Shown: piece after piece, positions 54,486-64,000 of the stretch
Position numbering within the stretch: position 1 is the first letter of the stretch
Layout: every line of letters begins with the position of its first letter
NCBI GenBank assembly: GCA_963920525.1
Contig: OY986435.1
Location: 304,303,408-304,367,407, forward strand
Reading direction: 5' to 3'
Origin: Dichetophora obliterata
Taxonomy: Eukaryota > Arthropoda > Insecta > Diptera > Sciomyzidae
DNA length: 64,000 nt
Position numbers and translations under genes: made by a program
The notes under the pieces: generated by a model
Databases searched by the model: none
Seen by the model: only the letters and a program-made list of their open reading frames with translations
Told to the model about the DNA's origin: nothing

Positions 54486-56330
54486 AAATTCCCAATTTGC
54501 GAAGTTCTCTTATTACAAAATTACCCTTCACAAAATCCATTATTACAAAATTCTCCTTTACAATGTTCACTCTTACGAAATTTTAGTTTACACAAAAATA
54601 AAAAAAAAAATTAAAAATATTATGTTGGCACTGTGAAAAAAGTGTGCGATTTTAAGGAGAAATTTTGTAAAGGAGATTTTTGTAATGCGTTACTTCTTGA
54701 AAGCGGTCCGCTCCGTTCTGCACTTTTTTAAGGGCAGCATTAATCAATCTTTAATGAATGAATCTTTAAAGACGCAACAAAAACAGTTACTTAAAAAAAA
54801 TTTTTTTTTTATAGTTGAATAATAACAAAAAATTATATTAAGTGGGTTACTGACTTGAATCTGAAAAAATGGATTTTGCTTCTTTTTTATTATTATTTTA
54901 GCAGAAAACAAATTAAAACAAAGATTTCTACTTTTAGTAAAAGTGCTCAAAAAGTGCAAAAAAGAAGATCGAGTAACTTGGTCAGAGGAGTCAAGTAACT
55001 TGGACGAAGTCGATGTACCGCTACACGGAGAAAACTGTTTGCGAAATTTGTATTGTGGCTAGGCAAAACTTGCGCTTGAATCTCAGCAACTTCAAAATTA
55101 TGCAAGATTTCAGCAAAAACTAATCAACTTAGATTATAGTTTTGATTCAATTCAAGCAAAATTTTGTTAAGTTATTATATACTGCAAAAGCAAATTTCTA
55201 CTTGATTCAAGCAAATATTTTGTAAGTTATTGTAAATTGGAATAGAAAATTTTGAATAGTTTTTGCTGAAATAACATATTTTTGAAGTGAAATTATTATT
55301 AACATTAAATTAAATTGAAAAATTTACATTATCCGGAGACTTGAAGCTCGGCCGCGTGAGTGTAAGTGCGTGGGCTTATCCATTTTTTAGAAGAAAAAGG
55401 GTTTATTATATTTGCGTAGTAATTAAGTAGCGCTATATTAAGATAAGACAATGACTACAATTTACCCTCAGGGCTTAAAGATAAAAGCAAAAATATGTAC
55501 TGGCGCTACGTTACAAAAAACGGAAGTGAGTTTTTACTTGGTATACAAAATTTGCAAAACTTTCTGAATTGGACCAGACTTTTTGTATAAAACTTTTTTA
55601 AGAAGGGTTTGAAATAACATAAGTTTATTTTCTAAGTGATCAAATAAAAAAAATTTCTCTCGGTTTCTTTTTGTTAGGCTTTTTGATCTGTCGTTACGAT
55701 ACTAAATTTTCCATTGTAGTAAAATTTGGTTATTAAGTAATTAGGTACTTAAGTAATTATCTAATTTAGTAATGTAAAACCCAATTTTATATATTACCTT
55801 TTCCTTGCCTCAACCATTTTTGCATTGTCTGTAGAAAATGCCTTCCATTTTTACTAAAATAAAAAGTTTACGAAAATGAAAAATAGCATTTCTTAATCAG
55901 TTGAGACATGTAAATTTTAATTTTTTGGTCACGGTAAACTTTTCTGTGGAAAGGCCCATACATATTGAAAAGTCCATCTGCGAAAATTCACCTAAAACAA
56001 TTTGTCTAACTACGATTCGTTTAGCTACAGTTAATCTAAATACAATTTGTCTTTTACAAGAGAGTTCTAGAAGAATTCTTAGAGACGAATTATTTTAAAT
56101 GAATTTTAATAATTTTAATCAAAAAAGTATGTCCATCATATTTTACCCCCTCCCCCCAAGATTTTTTCCAGATCCGCCGCTGGTTATAAGACACGAAATA
56201 AGCTCCGTTGAATTTTTTTTTTATTAATATTTATTACTGCTCAATTTGCCAGAATTGTGTTCGTCATCTCATCAGTGCTAAATAATTAAATATTTCTTAT
56301 AATTTTTTTTTTATTTCAATTATTTTACAG
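54486..56330. other. non-coding spacer
   Basis: AT-rich. CCCCCAAGATTTTTTCCAGATCCGCCGCTGG near 56150-56180 resembles a hAT end also seen at about 18176-18222 (AGATCCGCCACTGC). No gene seen before the candidate exon at 56331. Confidence 0.4.
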
Positions 56331-56435
56331 CATTCAATTGAGATGACGCAGTTTGCCGCTGTTCGCCTTTTGGAGGATTATTTTCGCAAAAAATGTCCTT
56401 GGAACTTTCATAATATACCATTGGTAGATGAATGA
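56331..56435 (+). CDS. candidate host exon, unrecognised
   Basis: A pyrimidine-rich tract ends in TATTTTACAG at 56330, a strong 3' splice site. The following 34 codons are open and of non-repetitive composition: HSIE, then MTQFAAVRLLEDYFRKKCPW, then NFHNIPLVDE, with TGA at 56433-56435. It is either a terminal exon ending at that stop, or a 93-nt internal exon (31 codons, phase 0) using the donor G|GTAGAT at 56424. A start at the ATG at 56343 is a further possibility. I do not recognise the family, and no partner exon was found nearby. Confidence 0.42.
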   Translation, partial: HSIEMTQFAAVRLLEDYFRKKCPWNFHNIPLVDE

Positions 56436-58028
56436 CTGTTTAATGGTAGATAATTGTATATTTTTGGTTTATTTCAGATTTATTTGTATGAAAAGAATTC
56501 ATATATGTTAAAAAAAGTGGACTACTTTAAGAATTGTCTGAAAATAAAAAAATATTGAAAACAAAAATATGGTAGATATTCAAAAATCGTAAGCAATAAA
56601 AGACAGAAATATATGGAGAAAAACCTAATGACTTTAGTTAAAAAAACTAAAAGTAATGTATATATTATTTGATATTATTATCTGACACTTTTACTTCTCT
56701 CAAATAAAGTCAACGGATAAAAGCAAAGAATCAATAATAATCAAAAGGAAGCCATTTTTGTTAACATTTAGCAAGTAACGAAGATAAAATATTAAATGCA
56801 TAATCTTATGAAGCACCTCATAAGAATACGAATTCAATATTATTGGTGCAACTTTTAGAATATCGTATACAAGTGACTAACATAATCATCATCATCATCT
56901 TCCATACATCCCACGCGTATTACTTGTGTGAAATCGTTGCCTTTATTTTCATTTCTTACACAACATCACATTAACGGAAGTCAACATAATAATTTCAAAA
57001 AAAAAAGACTGTTGGCAAATGTATACGTTTACCGTTATCAATATAGCACTTCCTTTGAAATTCATTTCACTCACACAAATGGTATACATTCAGCATAGCA
57101 AAGGCAACATTCAGGCAGAGAGACAGGCGGATAAGCATTTAGACGTGCAGACTTACTAACTGAATGACAGAATGACAGACTGACAGGCAGGCAGATTCCA
57201 GATATTCACCACACAATTTGATTGAATAGAAATACGTCCTACGCACAACGAATACTTTCTATCAAGTATGGATCATTTATAAAGTATTAAAGAGAAAATA
57301 AATTTAATAAACTGATACAACAAGAGATAGAAAGAACACGTTGCTCTGTTTGGAGTTGGCTACCTGGATGACAGTTTGACAGCCCGTCTTCTCGATATGT
57401 GCCACAAATGTCATCGACAGACGGCAAGCTGCGTTTCGATGTACGAGTAGGTGGCTAGATGATATAAAGGGTGACCAAATAAGCTTAGAATAGAAATTTG
57501 AATAAAACAACAATGGTGTGAGATATAAAACTGATTCTGTCTTTATTTTGAAGGTACGTTGTTCCTTAAGACGTATTGAATTACAATATTTTTTCGAATT
57601 TTACTTGCTAATACGTCTCAAAAATTTGCATGGGGTTCTCAAGATAAAGCTCTCCGAAAAATTTAAGGATGTCCTCCTCTCTTGCAAGGATAAAGTTGTT
57701 TTTGAGAAAAGAAAAGCAGTAAGAAATATCGATCTTAAAAAGTTTTGTTTTCCAAATCCAAAATTAAGAACTTGAGGCCCCTAATTTGAGAAAATGATCT
57801 TCAGTACCAATTTTGATGCCCGCAATATAAAACCTTATATTTTTTTAAAAAAGTAAAAAAATTGCATTCAAGTATACAGTTGTTCTCAGAAAAAGAATGC
57901 ATATGCAAAAATCATACGAATTATTAATTCGCCAAATTTAAGGTAGTAGCCCAGTGTGACGACCGAAATTTTTAATTTTCTTATAGTTTTTTATATGAGA
58001 AAATAAAATGCGATCGTTTTGAAATGAT
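56436..58028. other. non-coding spacer
   Basis: Contains an (ATC)n run at about 56888-56902 and GACAG/GGCAG short repeats at 57110-57195. No credible gene. Confidence 0.4.
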
Positions 58029-58784
58029 GGCCCTTATTATGAGCAGCGTTCGATCTTCGACTGTGGTCGAAAGGCCTGATCGAACGAATTTGCATTTGGT
58101 ATTATAACGTGCTTTCGACTAAGAGTAGCGCTATTGTGAATTTCGTTCATATTTTTTGTTCACGGTAGTATATTTCTATCAGGTGATTGTTGTTTTATTT
58201 CAACTAAATACGATTGGCTTGAAAGTTGATTGCAAAAAATAAGACAAAAAAGTTATGACTATGACGAAAATAATTTCCATAAGATTCGACGCTTCGTCGG
58301 AAGAGGGTGAAAGCTTGACGGAACTGGCTAGAAGTAGAAAACTGTTGAGCAATGCTTTTTTTAGCTAATCTTAAGCCACTTTGCTGTTGTTCTAACTGGT
58401 GGTCCTAACAATTTAATTCTGGCCATTTCTTTTTCGCATGAACTTTGGAACAAATATCTTTTGCAGTCAAAGTTTGCCTCCATCAATGAGACCAATTTTT
58501 CTAACTGCGATTTGTTGCTTAGATCTGCATAAAATTTACAAAAACAGTTCAATATTAGTTTTTAGTCTTTAAAAAGGAAAATACAATCACAAAATACTGA
58601 AATTTTTAACAATTTTTGATCGGCACGCATCGCATCGAAAGCAAAATCTTATTCGACTGAAATTTCGATGAGCAACGAACATTTCGATAGGGTTGCACTG
58701 CTCATAATAAGAATTTAACGTTCGATACTCGTTGTTCGATAACCAGCGAAGATCGAACGTCGAAAGCAACTCATAATAAGGGCC
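58029..58784 (-). mobile_element. 756-bp PIF/Harbinger derivative
   Basis: Ends GGCCCTTATTATGAG and CTCATAATAAGGGCC are perfect inverted repeats. GAT flanks both sides (58026-58028 and 58785-58787), a 3-bp duplication. The next inward block (CGTTCGATCTTCG / CGAAGATCGAACG) is also inverted. The interior carries a Myb/SANT-like remnant, the second protein of Harbinger elements. No nuclease gene. Confidence 0.82.
58361..58552 (-). pseudogene. Myb/SANT-like (zeste-type) domain of Harbinger ORF
   Basis: Minus-strand reading SNKSQLEKLVSLMEANFD ... KLLGPPVRTTAKWLK matches the pattern of Harbinger Myb/SANT-like DNA-binding proteins: an N-terminal helix with KL..LMEANFD, then LGPP.R....W. A stop after WLKIS cuts it short, before the usual third helix. 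In active elements this protein helps the transposase reach the nucleus and bind the ends. Here it is only a remnant. Confidence 0.7.
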
Positions 58785-59432
58785 GATATCATGTTTTAAT
58801 TGGTGTCTTAAAGCGAACACAAACATTTTTGTTTTTATTAATTTGACATTTATTTGTTTATAATGATTTATACCAAAGTAGAGTCCTCGAAAAAAAGGCG
58901 ACTTGTTCTGAGGAAGCACCCAGTCTCACTTACAATTAATCATTTGAAATAAAAAAATACAAAGAAAATATCGTTTTGCTCGCTTAACATAAAAATATGC
59001 AAATATAAAAAAAAATAAAAAATGTCAGACTTGTGAAAAAAGTTGTTAAAATTGAACTTGTTTTATTTTATTAAATTAAAAAAAAATTGACTTGTTATTA
59101 AAAAATTAATTGCTTTAAAAGTTCCGGACTTAGCTATATATAATAACATGTAAAATTTTTAGCCAAATCAGATGAATTGTTTTTAGTCAGAGCTTCCCAG
59201 CAGTTTCGAGAAAAACGAGTTTTATGTTTTTGCAGCACTTTCATACAGACTCCGCGCAGTAGTTACACAGTAGTTACACTTGCGTACACTCCAATCACTT
59301 CATTTAAAAAGTAACCAAAAATACTTCTAGCAGAGATATCAGCCTGAAACTTTGGTCACGGGTTTCTATAAATGTGACAACGATTTTATGTAAAAATGGG
59401 AGTGGTTGGACACTTATATGCCCGCCCTTTGT
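58785..59432. other. non-coding spacer with dispersed-repeat words
   Basis: Includes TTTCGAGAAAAACGAG near 59200, similar to 23900. No gene. Confidence 0.4.
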
Positions 59433-59669
59433 CAAGCACGTCGGAAGCTAATTTCATCTGGGGGGCAGTACAAATGGGGGGGCAGTACAAATGGTGGTGC
59501 AAAAAAAAGTTCACCAAAATTTCTTCAAAGAAACATGAATGTGAATAAACAAATTTTTTATTTTAGTTTAAAATAAAAAAATATAAAAATATATAAAATA
59601 TATTAAAATTTCATTATTTTTAAAATTTCTTCCAATTTTAATATTAGAGATCATTCTTTAAAGGATCTT

Positions 59670-59981
59670 TCATATGGTAATATGAAAATATAAGAAATAA
59701 TGGTTGCTTTTATAAAGCAAGACTATGTATATCTTTACATGTTTTAAATGCAATAAGGTACAAATTATTCCAAAATGTTTCTTTCTGTCCTTGCGAGAAA
59801 CAAACTCTTTCACCACCTCCATCGAATTCAATTCTTCGGTTTTATCTTTGTGAATGTGTACAAGTGCCGCATGAGTGAGTCGTTTCTCTGTCATAGTTGC
59901 TCGAAGATATGTTTTAAGTCGTCTTAGTGCACTTAAAGAACGCTCAGATGAAGCTGCTGATGCAGGCACAGTCAAAAGCAA
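59670..59981 (-). pseudogene. hAT transposase, C-terminal dimerisation domain
   Basis: Minus-strand reading LLTVPASAASSERSLSALRR, then LKTYLRATMTEKRLTHAALV and HIHKDKT is the hallmark hAT dimerisation motif (P.S....ER.FS.L...K..LR..M...RL..L). It is the type found in insect and vertebrate ZMYM-like hAT proteins. The motif itself is intact for about 55 residues. The conserved Phe of SFS is Leu here. Upstream frames are broken, so no functional transposase can be made. Confidence 0.85.
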
Positions 59982-60361
59982 AGCAATAAGTTTTTCAACT
60001 TCATTTAATAGTTTTTTTATAGTATCCGAATTTTTCGCAAATTGGGATACAATGCCACTACAATTTCAAGGTGTTTGGCCAGGCAATTGCTTCAGCAATT
60101 TCATCTGCAAAAAAGTCATCTGCATAAAGATTTTTTTTTGTTTTTAGATTTTGTTCAGAAGGCACTTTTCCGTTGAAGGCTTCGATTACAATATTTTCCA
60201 ACGATTCTAGAGTGTCAAGATCTGTTTAAATGTACAATAAGATTTACGAAGTGCCAGTTTACACTAGCTTCACTCAACCGACTCACCGAATGTTAAATCA
60301 AAGTGAGTCGGTTGAGTGAAGCTGGTGTAAACTTGCAAAATTAAAAAAAAAAAGTAAAATA

Positions 60362-60643
60362 TCAACCTGTTTGATCGAATCTAGCCGTTATCTCATTTGA
60401 GGGAAGATCTAAAATTTCGAAATAATCTTTTCTTAGCCGATCATATAATGGCAACTGTACTGAAGGAACCGGATTTGATGTTTCTTCAAAGCGTCGAGGT
60501 GGATTTTCATCAGCTAATTCACAGTAGGGGCTTTTGCATGGTCCAAAACATTGGACTAAAATGGGAGATTGTACAACATGTAGTACCATGCGTAAGCTAA
60601 AACGAAAGTCGAAATTTTTGGTTTTTTTCTGCCGATTGTACAA
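60362..60643 (-). pseudogene. hAT transposase, middle segment
   Basis: Minus-strand frame ending PLYDRLRKDYFEILDLPSNE ITARFDQTG fits the segment before the catalytic core of hAT transposases (YRKDYFE.LD....EI..RF). It is preceded by P-R-R-F-E-E-T-S and a cysteine-rich stretch. A later fragment (YADDFFADEIAEAIAWPNTL, about 60040-60130) lies in another frame. The N-terminal zinc finger and the first catalytic Asp were not found. Confidence 0.6.
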
Positions 60644-61559
60644 TATTGTACAATTATGTAAAATTACTGCTCAATTTTTAGGGCATCTAAAAGTTGCTTA
60701 GCTATTAGCCGGATATGTTCTGCTTGAGAGCTTGCAATTAATGATGTTGCTTTACAAGTTGGATCGTTCGAACGCTCAATCAAATAGTCCCATTAGTTTT
60801 CCATCTAACTTATCGTAGAACATGTCGTCCAATATGGAAAGCCCCTAAGAACATGTCAAATTTTTTCTTACCAGAGTTGCAAAATTAACAAGCATTAAGC
60901 TACATACTTAAGGGTGCTTTTAAACTGAAGTGGTGGGTTTGCAGTAGAAACTCTACATTTTGTTATATCTTTTTGCAAACACAGAGAAAGAAAATGGTTA
61001 TCCGTAAGCATGCTTATGAAGAAGAGAGAAAGAAGAGGAAAATATATAATACAAAAATATTATCGTCGTAAAAAAAAACTGATATTTTGAATAACTTTTG
61101 AAGTTTTCCTTTTAAATTGTTTAACTAGCTAAAAAAGTGGGGGGACGACTGCCCCCCTTTCCCCCCGCTTCCGACGCCAATGCCCTTTGCCATATGCAAG
61201 GTTGACTGATTAGGATGAACCTTCGGAAAGATTTGTGGTGGCTGTGGTTTAAGCCCATATCGCGGCAGAGCTATCAAGCTCAGTGTTGGTTTGCATTCTC
61301 AAACCGGGTGCCGTACTCCAGAATACGGAAAAGGATTTAGATAGGCCTCCACCCCTACCAAAGGTTGCGAAATATTACAACATGAAGCTAATTTGGTACT
61401 TCAAAGGGACGTTGGCCGACGCAATATTTCGGTCGCACGCTATGAAGCAGCGTAAAATTTGGACTATAATAATACAAAATTAATACCATAAACTTTTAAT
61501 AACTTAAAAAAATAAGTAATGAAAAGTTGACTTGGTGTGGAGCGATGATTACAGAACTT

Positions 61560-61790
61560 AATACACATGCTTGAAAAGTTCGCGGACCATGTCCATTTTT
61601 TGTTCAAGATTTATAACGATCCCATGTGTTTGCACACGGACAGACAGATGGACAGACGGACATGGCTATATTAACTCAGGAGGTGATGCTGATCAAGTAT
61701 ATACAAAAGTCTTTTTCCATAATGGGCACGCCTCTTGTTGGCGTTAAAAACGTTTACACCAAGTTAATATACCCAGACCAGTTCAGGTGT
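61560..61790. repeat. dispersed fly repeat with GACAGACGGACATGGCT core
   Basis: GACAGACAGATGGACAGACGGACATGGCTATATTAACTC-type sequence is followed by a GATGCTGATCAAGTATAT block and ends GTTAATATACCCAG. This layout resembles a degenerate repeat frequent in fly genomes next to old transposons. Family not assigned. Confidence 0.55.
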
Positions 61791-61907
61791 AGGATATAAC
61801 AGGAACACAAGAGAACATGAACACCGCACAGAATATCAAGATTCTTTTAATATTTACGCACGCACCGCAATTATGCACGCACCGCAATTATTTGCGGGGA
61901 ATGCGTA

Positions 61908-63853
61908 CACTCAGAAAACAGTATTTCGGAATATGAGAAAAATTCATCATATTTAGAGAAAAATGGCATTGACTTTGCTCCAGAGAATGCTTTTCTGTAA
62001 ATGTGATCCCAAAAATCCCCTGAAAATGGTAAAAAGCTTCCATGAAAAAAAGAAATATTTTCTCATGAATAAAAACACCTTCTCTTTAACAAAAAAATAT
62101 TTCTTTATAACAGCTTCAACCGTTTTTTTATTGTATCAATTTTTCCCGAAAACAGAAAGAAAAGAAAAGACTTATAAAAATTAAATATGTATGTAAAAAT
62201 ATTAGTTAAAAATATGTTAAGTGGTATAGGTAGAATTATTGTTGTGTCATTGTTTTTCGGGACCCTTTATAAATGTTCCAGAAATATCTTCTGAAAAATG
62301 ATTTTATAAATTAATCCTAAAAAATTCTTTTGAAGGAAGAACCGAAATAATATGCAGAATATGCAACACTTGCTTTTCACAACATCATTCACTCGCTCTC
62401 ACGCTTTCCTTTTTTTTCGTTCTTAATTCACTATTAGAAAAATATATCGTCTTTAGAGAAGAAGACTTTTTAATTTTTGAGAAAGGATTTGTTTTTATTG
62501 AAGAAAATATTTCGTATAGTAAATTGTTTATCTACAATACAGAAAAATTTTCATTTTCTATAAATTTTTCTCTAAAAATGAGAATTTTTTTGTGCGGGAA
62601 AAATACTTATCATTCATAAAAAGAAGAAAAAGATTCATATCACATAAAAAGAAGTTCTTCGGCACAAGTACTCAATATAATCATTGGTTTATTTTATGAT
62701 GATTCCCCGAATATTTCGACTCAAGCGATAGCCATCCGCAAGCTGGAATTTTTTGAAATATCCTCTTAGAGTTTCTTAGAGTATTTGCTGGCGAGTGTAA
62801 AAGTATTGGCTGGTGTATAAGTTGTAAAAAAATTAACTGTCAGAAATTATAGACCGAAAAAAGCTCTTCCAATCTGCATCACAAACTTATAAATGTTTGC
62901 AATAAGATTAAAGGTAACGCTGTATCTTGTATCATGCATATTTTTGATATTTTTGTATCTCATTTCTATACAAAAACATTAAAAATTCAAATAACTTCAT
63001 TACTTTTATTGTTTTTTTTTTCATTTCTTTAATATTTTTGCAGTAGATGTTTATTTTATAATTCATATTTTAGTTTTAATGTATACCAATTCAAGCAATT
63101 CTGACTAGGAATCAATGCGAGCGCTCAAAACCTTTCCAACGATATCTTGAAAGGAGGATCGCATTAGAAATAATTAAGTTTTTTGAATTTAAGTGAAAAT
63201 AAATTAAAAAGTGCATGAAAAACAACATTATCTGTAATCCGAATGCAAAAATTTGAACTTTTTGACGCAGATTGGCTTGGGGAATCATTAAGGACAGTTT
63301 GAATACGTCGGTCTATAATTTGTACGATTTGTTATTTGTACACCAATTTACGAAATCGTATTTTGCTTTGTTGTTGTTTTTCATTCAAACGCAAAGACGC
63401 AAACTCGAGAGTTCAAATAAGAGTAGCCCTTGGACGTGTTTTTTGCCGGATCGTATTTTTATACTCTGTCTCTACAGTCGCATTATTACATGCAGCACAG
63501 GCTTGCATAATTATTGAATACGACAGTCACATGGCGGGGTGCTCACAGTTTCAACAATAACAAATGCTTTAAATACGATTTGTTAAATGTACGCTTAAAC
63601 TGTGAAAAGCCTTATTATAATATAATTCAAGGATTATCTTGAGCGACTGTGCCGAACAACTTTTTTTCGTGAAGCGCCTTAATCATTTTAAGGGACACGA
63701 AATATTTTCACTTCCCACAAGTACGGAAATATTTCTTCCAATATGTGAAAATTTATTTTAGTCGAAGAAAATAATAGTTGAAATAGAAAAAATTGCTATA
63801 ACCGAAGTTAGAGAAATTTTTTATTGCAAAACGATAGATGTTTTTTCTGAGTG
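61908..63853. mobile_element. candidate TA-flanked element with CACTCAGAAAA ends
   Basis: TA + CACTCAGAAAA at 61906-61918 and TTTTCTGAGTG + TA at 63843-63855 form inverted ends with a TA duplication, as in Tc1/mariner-type elements. No transposase inside. It contains the MITE copy at 63292-63612. The 11-bp ends are short, so this could be chance or two separate copies. Confidence 0.4.
63292..63612. mobile_element. 321-bp MITE, copy 2 of the family at 14469
   Basis: Full-length alignment with 14469-14787 in the same orientation. Inverted ends AAGG...ACAGTTTGAATACG and, reverse-complemented, AAGGCTTTTCACAGTTTAAG. Open frames at 63272-63560 are accidental. Confidence 0.8.
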
Positions 63854-64000
63854 TAAAGTGTCTATTTGGAAAACGATAATTCGTTTATGCGGGTGGCAAT
63901 AAAAAGGCTTTTAATCGGTGCGAAATGGCTTTGGTTTCTGCGAGTAAGATTTTTTTTATTAGAAAATAGTTGATTGAGATTAAGAGTATTAAAAAATATA
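63613..64000. other. non-coding end of window
   Basis: AT-rich with no gene seen, apart from the possible right end of the 61908-63853 element. Confidence 0.4.

Larger units (their letters stand above)
59433..61182 (-). mobile_element. 1750-bp hAT transposon, probable parent of the MITE at 30337
   Basis: Left end CAAGCACGTCGGAAGC, right end reverse-complemented CATTGGCGTCGGAAGC. Flanks CCCTTTGT (59425-59432) and CCCTTTGC (61183-61190) agree at 7 of 8 bases, an 8-bp hAT duplication. G-rich subterminal blocks (CTGGGGGGCAGTACAAATGG, duplicated at 59458-59495) precede a broken minus-strand transposase. ATGAA occurs at both 59535-59539 and 61016-61020, the breakpoints used by the MITE. Confidence 0.9.

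Noticed and set aside
56140..56182. hAT-like end CCAGATCCGCCGCTGG (also near 18205-18222)
   Set aside because: No partner end within reach could be matched, so no element is called.
61855..61895. Possible two-unit CRISPR-like repeat (GCACGCACCGCAATTAT twice)
   Set aside because: Only two adjacent copies with no spacers; a simple tandem duplication in a eukaryotic sequence.

Overview
The window looks like nuclear DNA from a higher fly (Diptera). It is very AT-rich, full of A/T runs and CA/GT microsatellites, and has one split gene whose exons are separated by a very large intron. Mariner, piggyBac, hAT, PIF/Harbinger, LINE and Ty3/gypsy relics match the usual fly repertoire. The species cannot be named from this sequence, and no bacterial, plasmid or CRISPR features are present.

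Host gene: a plus-strand gene is represented by an internal coding exon (2292-2477) and a long terminal exon (25983-28109), joined in phase 0 across an intron of 23,505 bases (2478-25982). The protein is strongly acidic and low-complexity, with a short basic tail. I do not recognise the family. A second possible host exon lies at 56331-56435.

Intron (2.5-26 kb): it carries a decayed Mag-like Ty3/gypsy element on the minus strand (5.6-10 kb), a run of short inverted-repeat elements (12-14.8 kb), a LINE with an RNase H domain (16.3-17.2 kb, minus), a near-perfect hairpin (17.8 kb), a Jockey-like LINE tail split by a TA-flanked MITE (21.0-22.1 kb), and a foldback element (22.1-22.6 kb).

3' of the gene (28.6-38 kb): a long palindromic element contains a MULE-like element with a 9-bp target duplication and a hAT-like element with an 8-bp duplication. 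The hAT-like element in turn contains a 247-bp hAT MITE. Next come a hAT nested in a TTA-flanked element and several MITEs.

Right part (40-64 kb): more nested inverted-repeat elements, a tRNA-derived SINE-like repeat pair, a second Ty3/gypsy relic next to an internally deleted mariner-type copy (48.8-51.7 kb), a dead piggyBac (52.4-53.9 kb), a Harbinger derivative with a Myb/SANT-like remnant (58.0-58.8 kb), and a 1750-bp hAT (59.4-61.2 kb) that looks like the parent of the MITE at 30.3 kb.

No new coordinated gene system is visible. The most informative content is the nested-insertion record, much of which can be dated and checked inside the window because empty target sites survive in the opposite palindrome arm or in a reading frame. 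All transposase and polymerase genes seen are broken.
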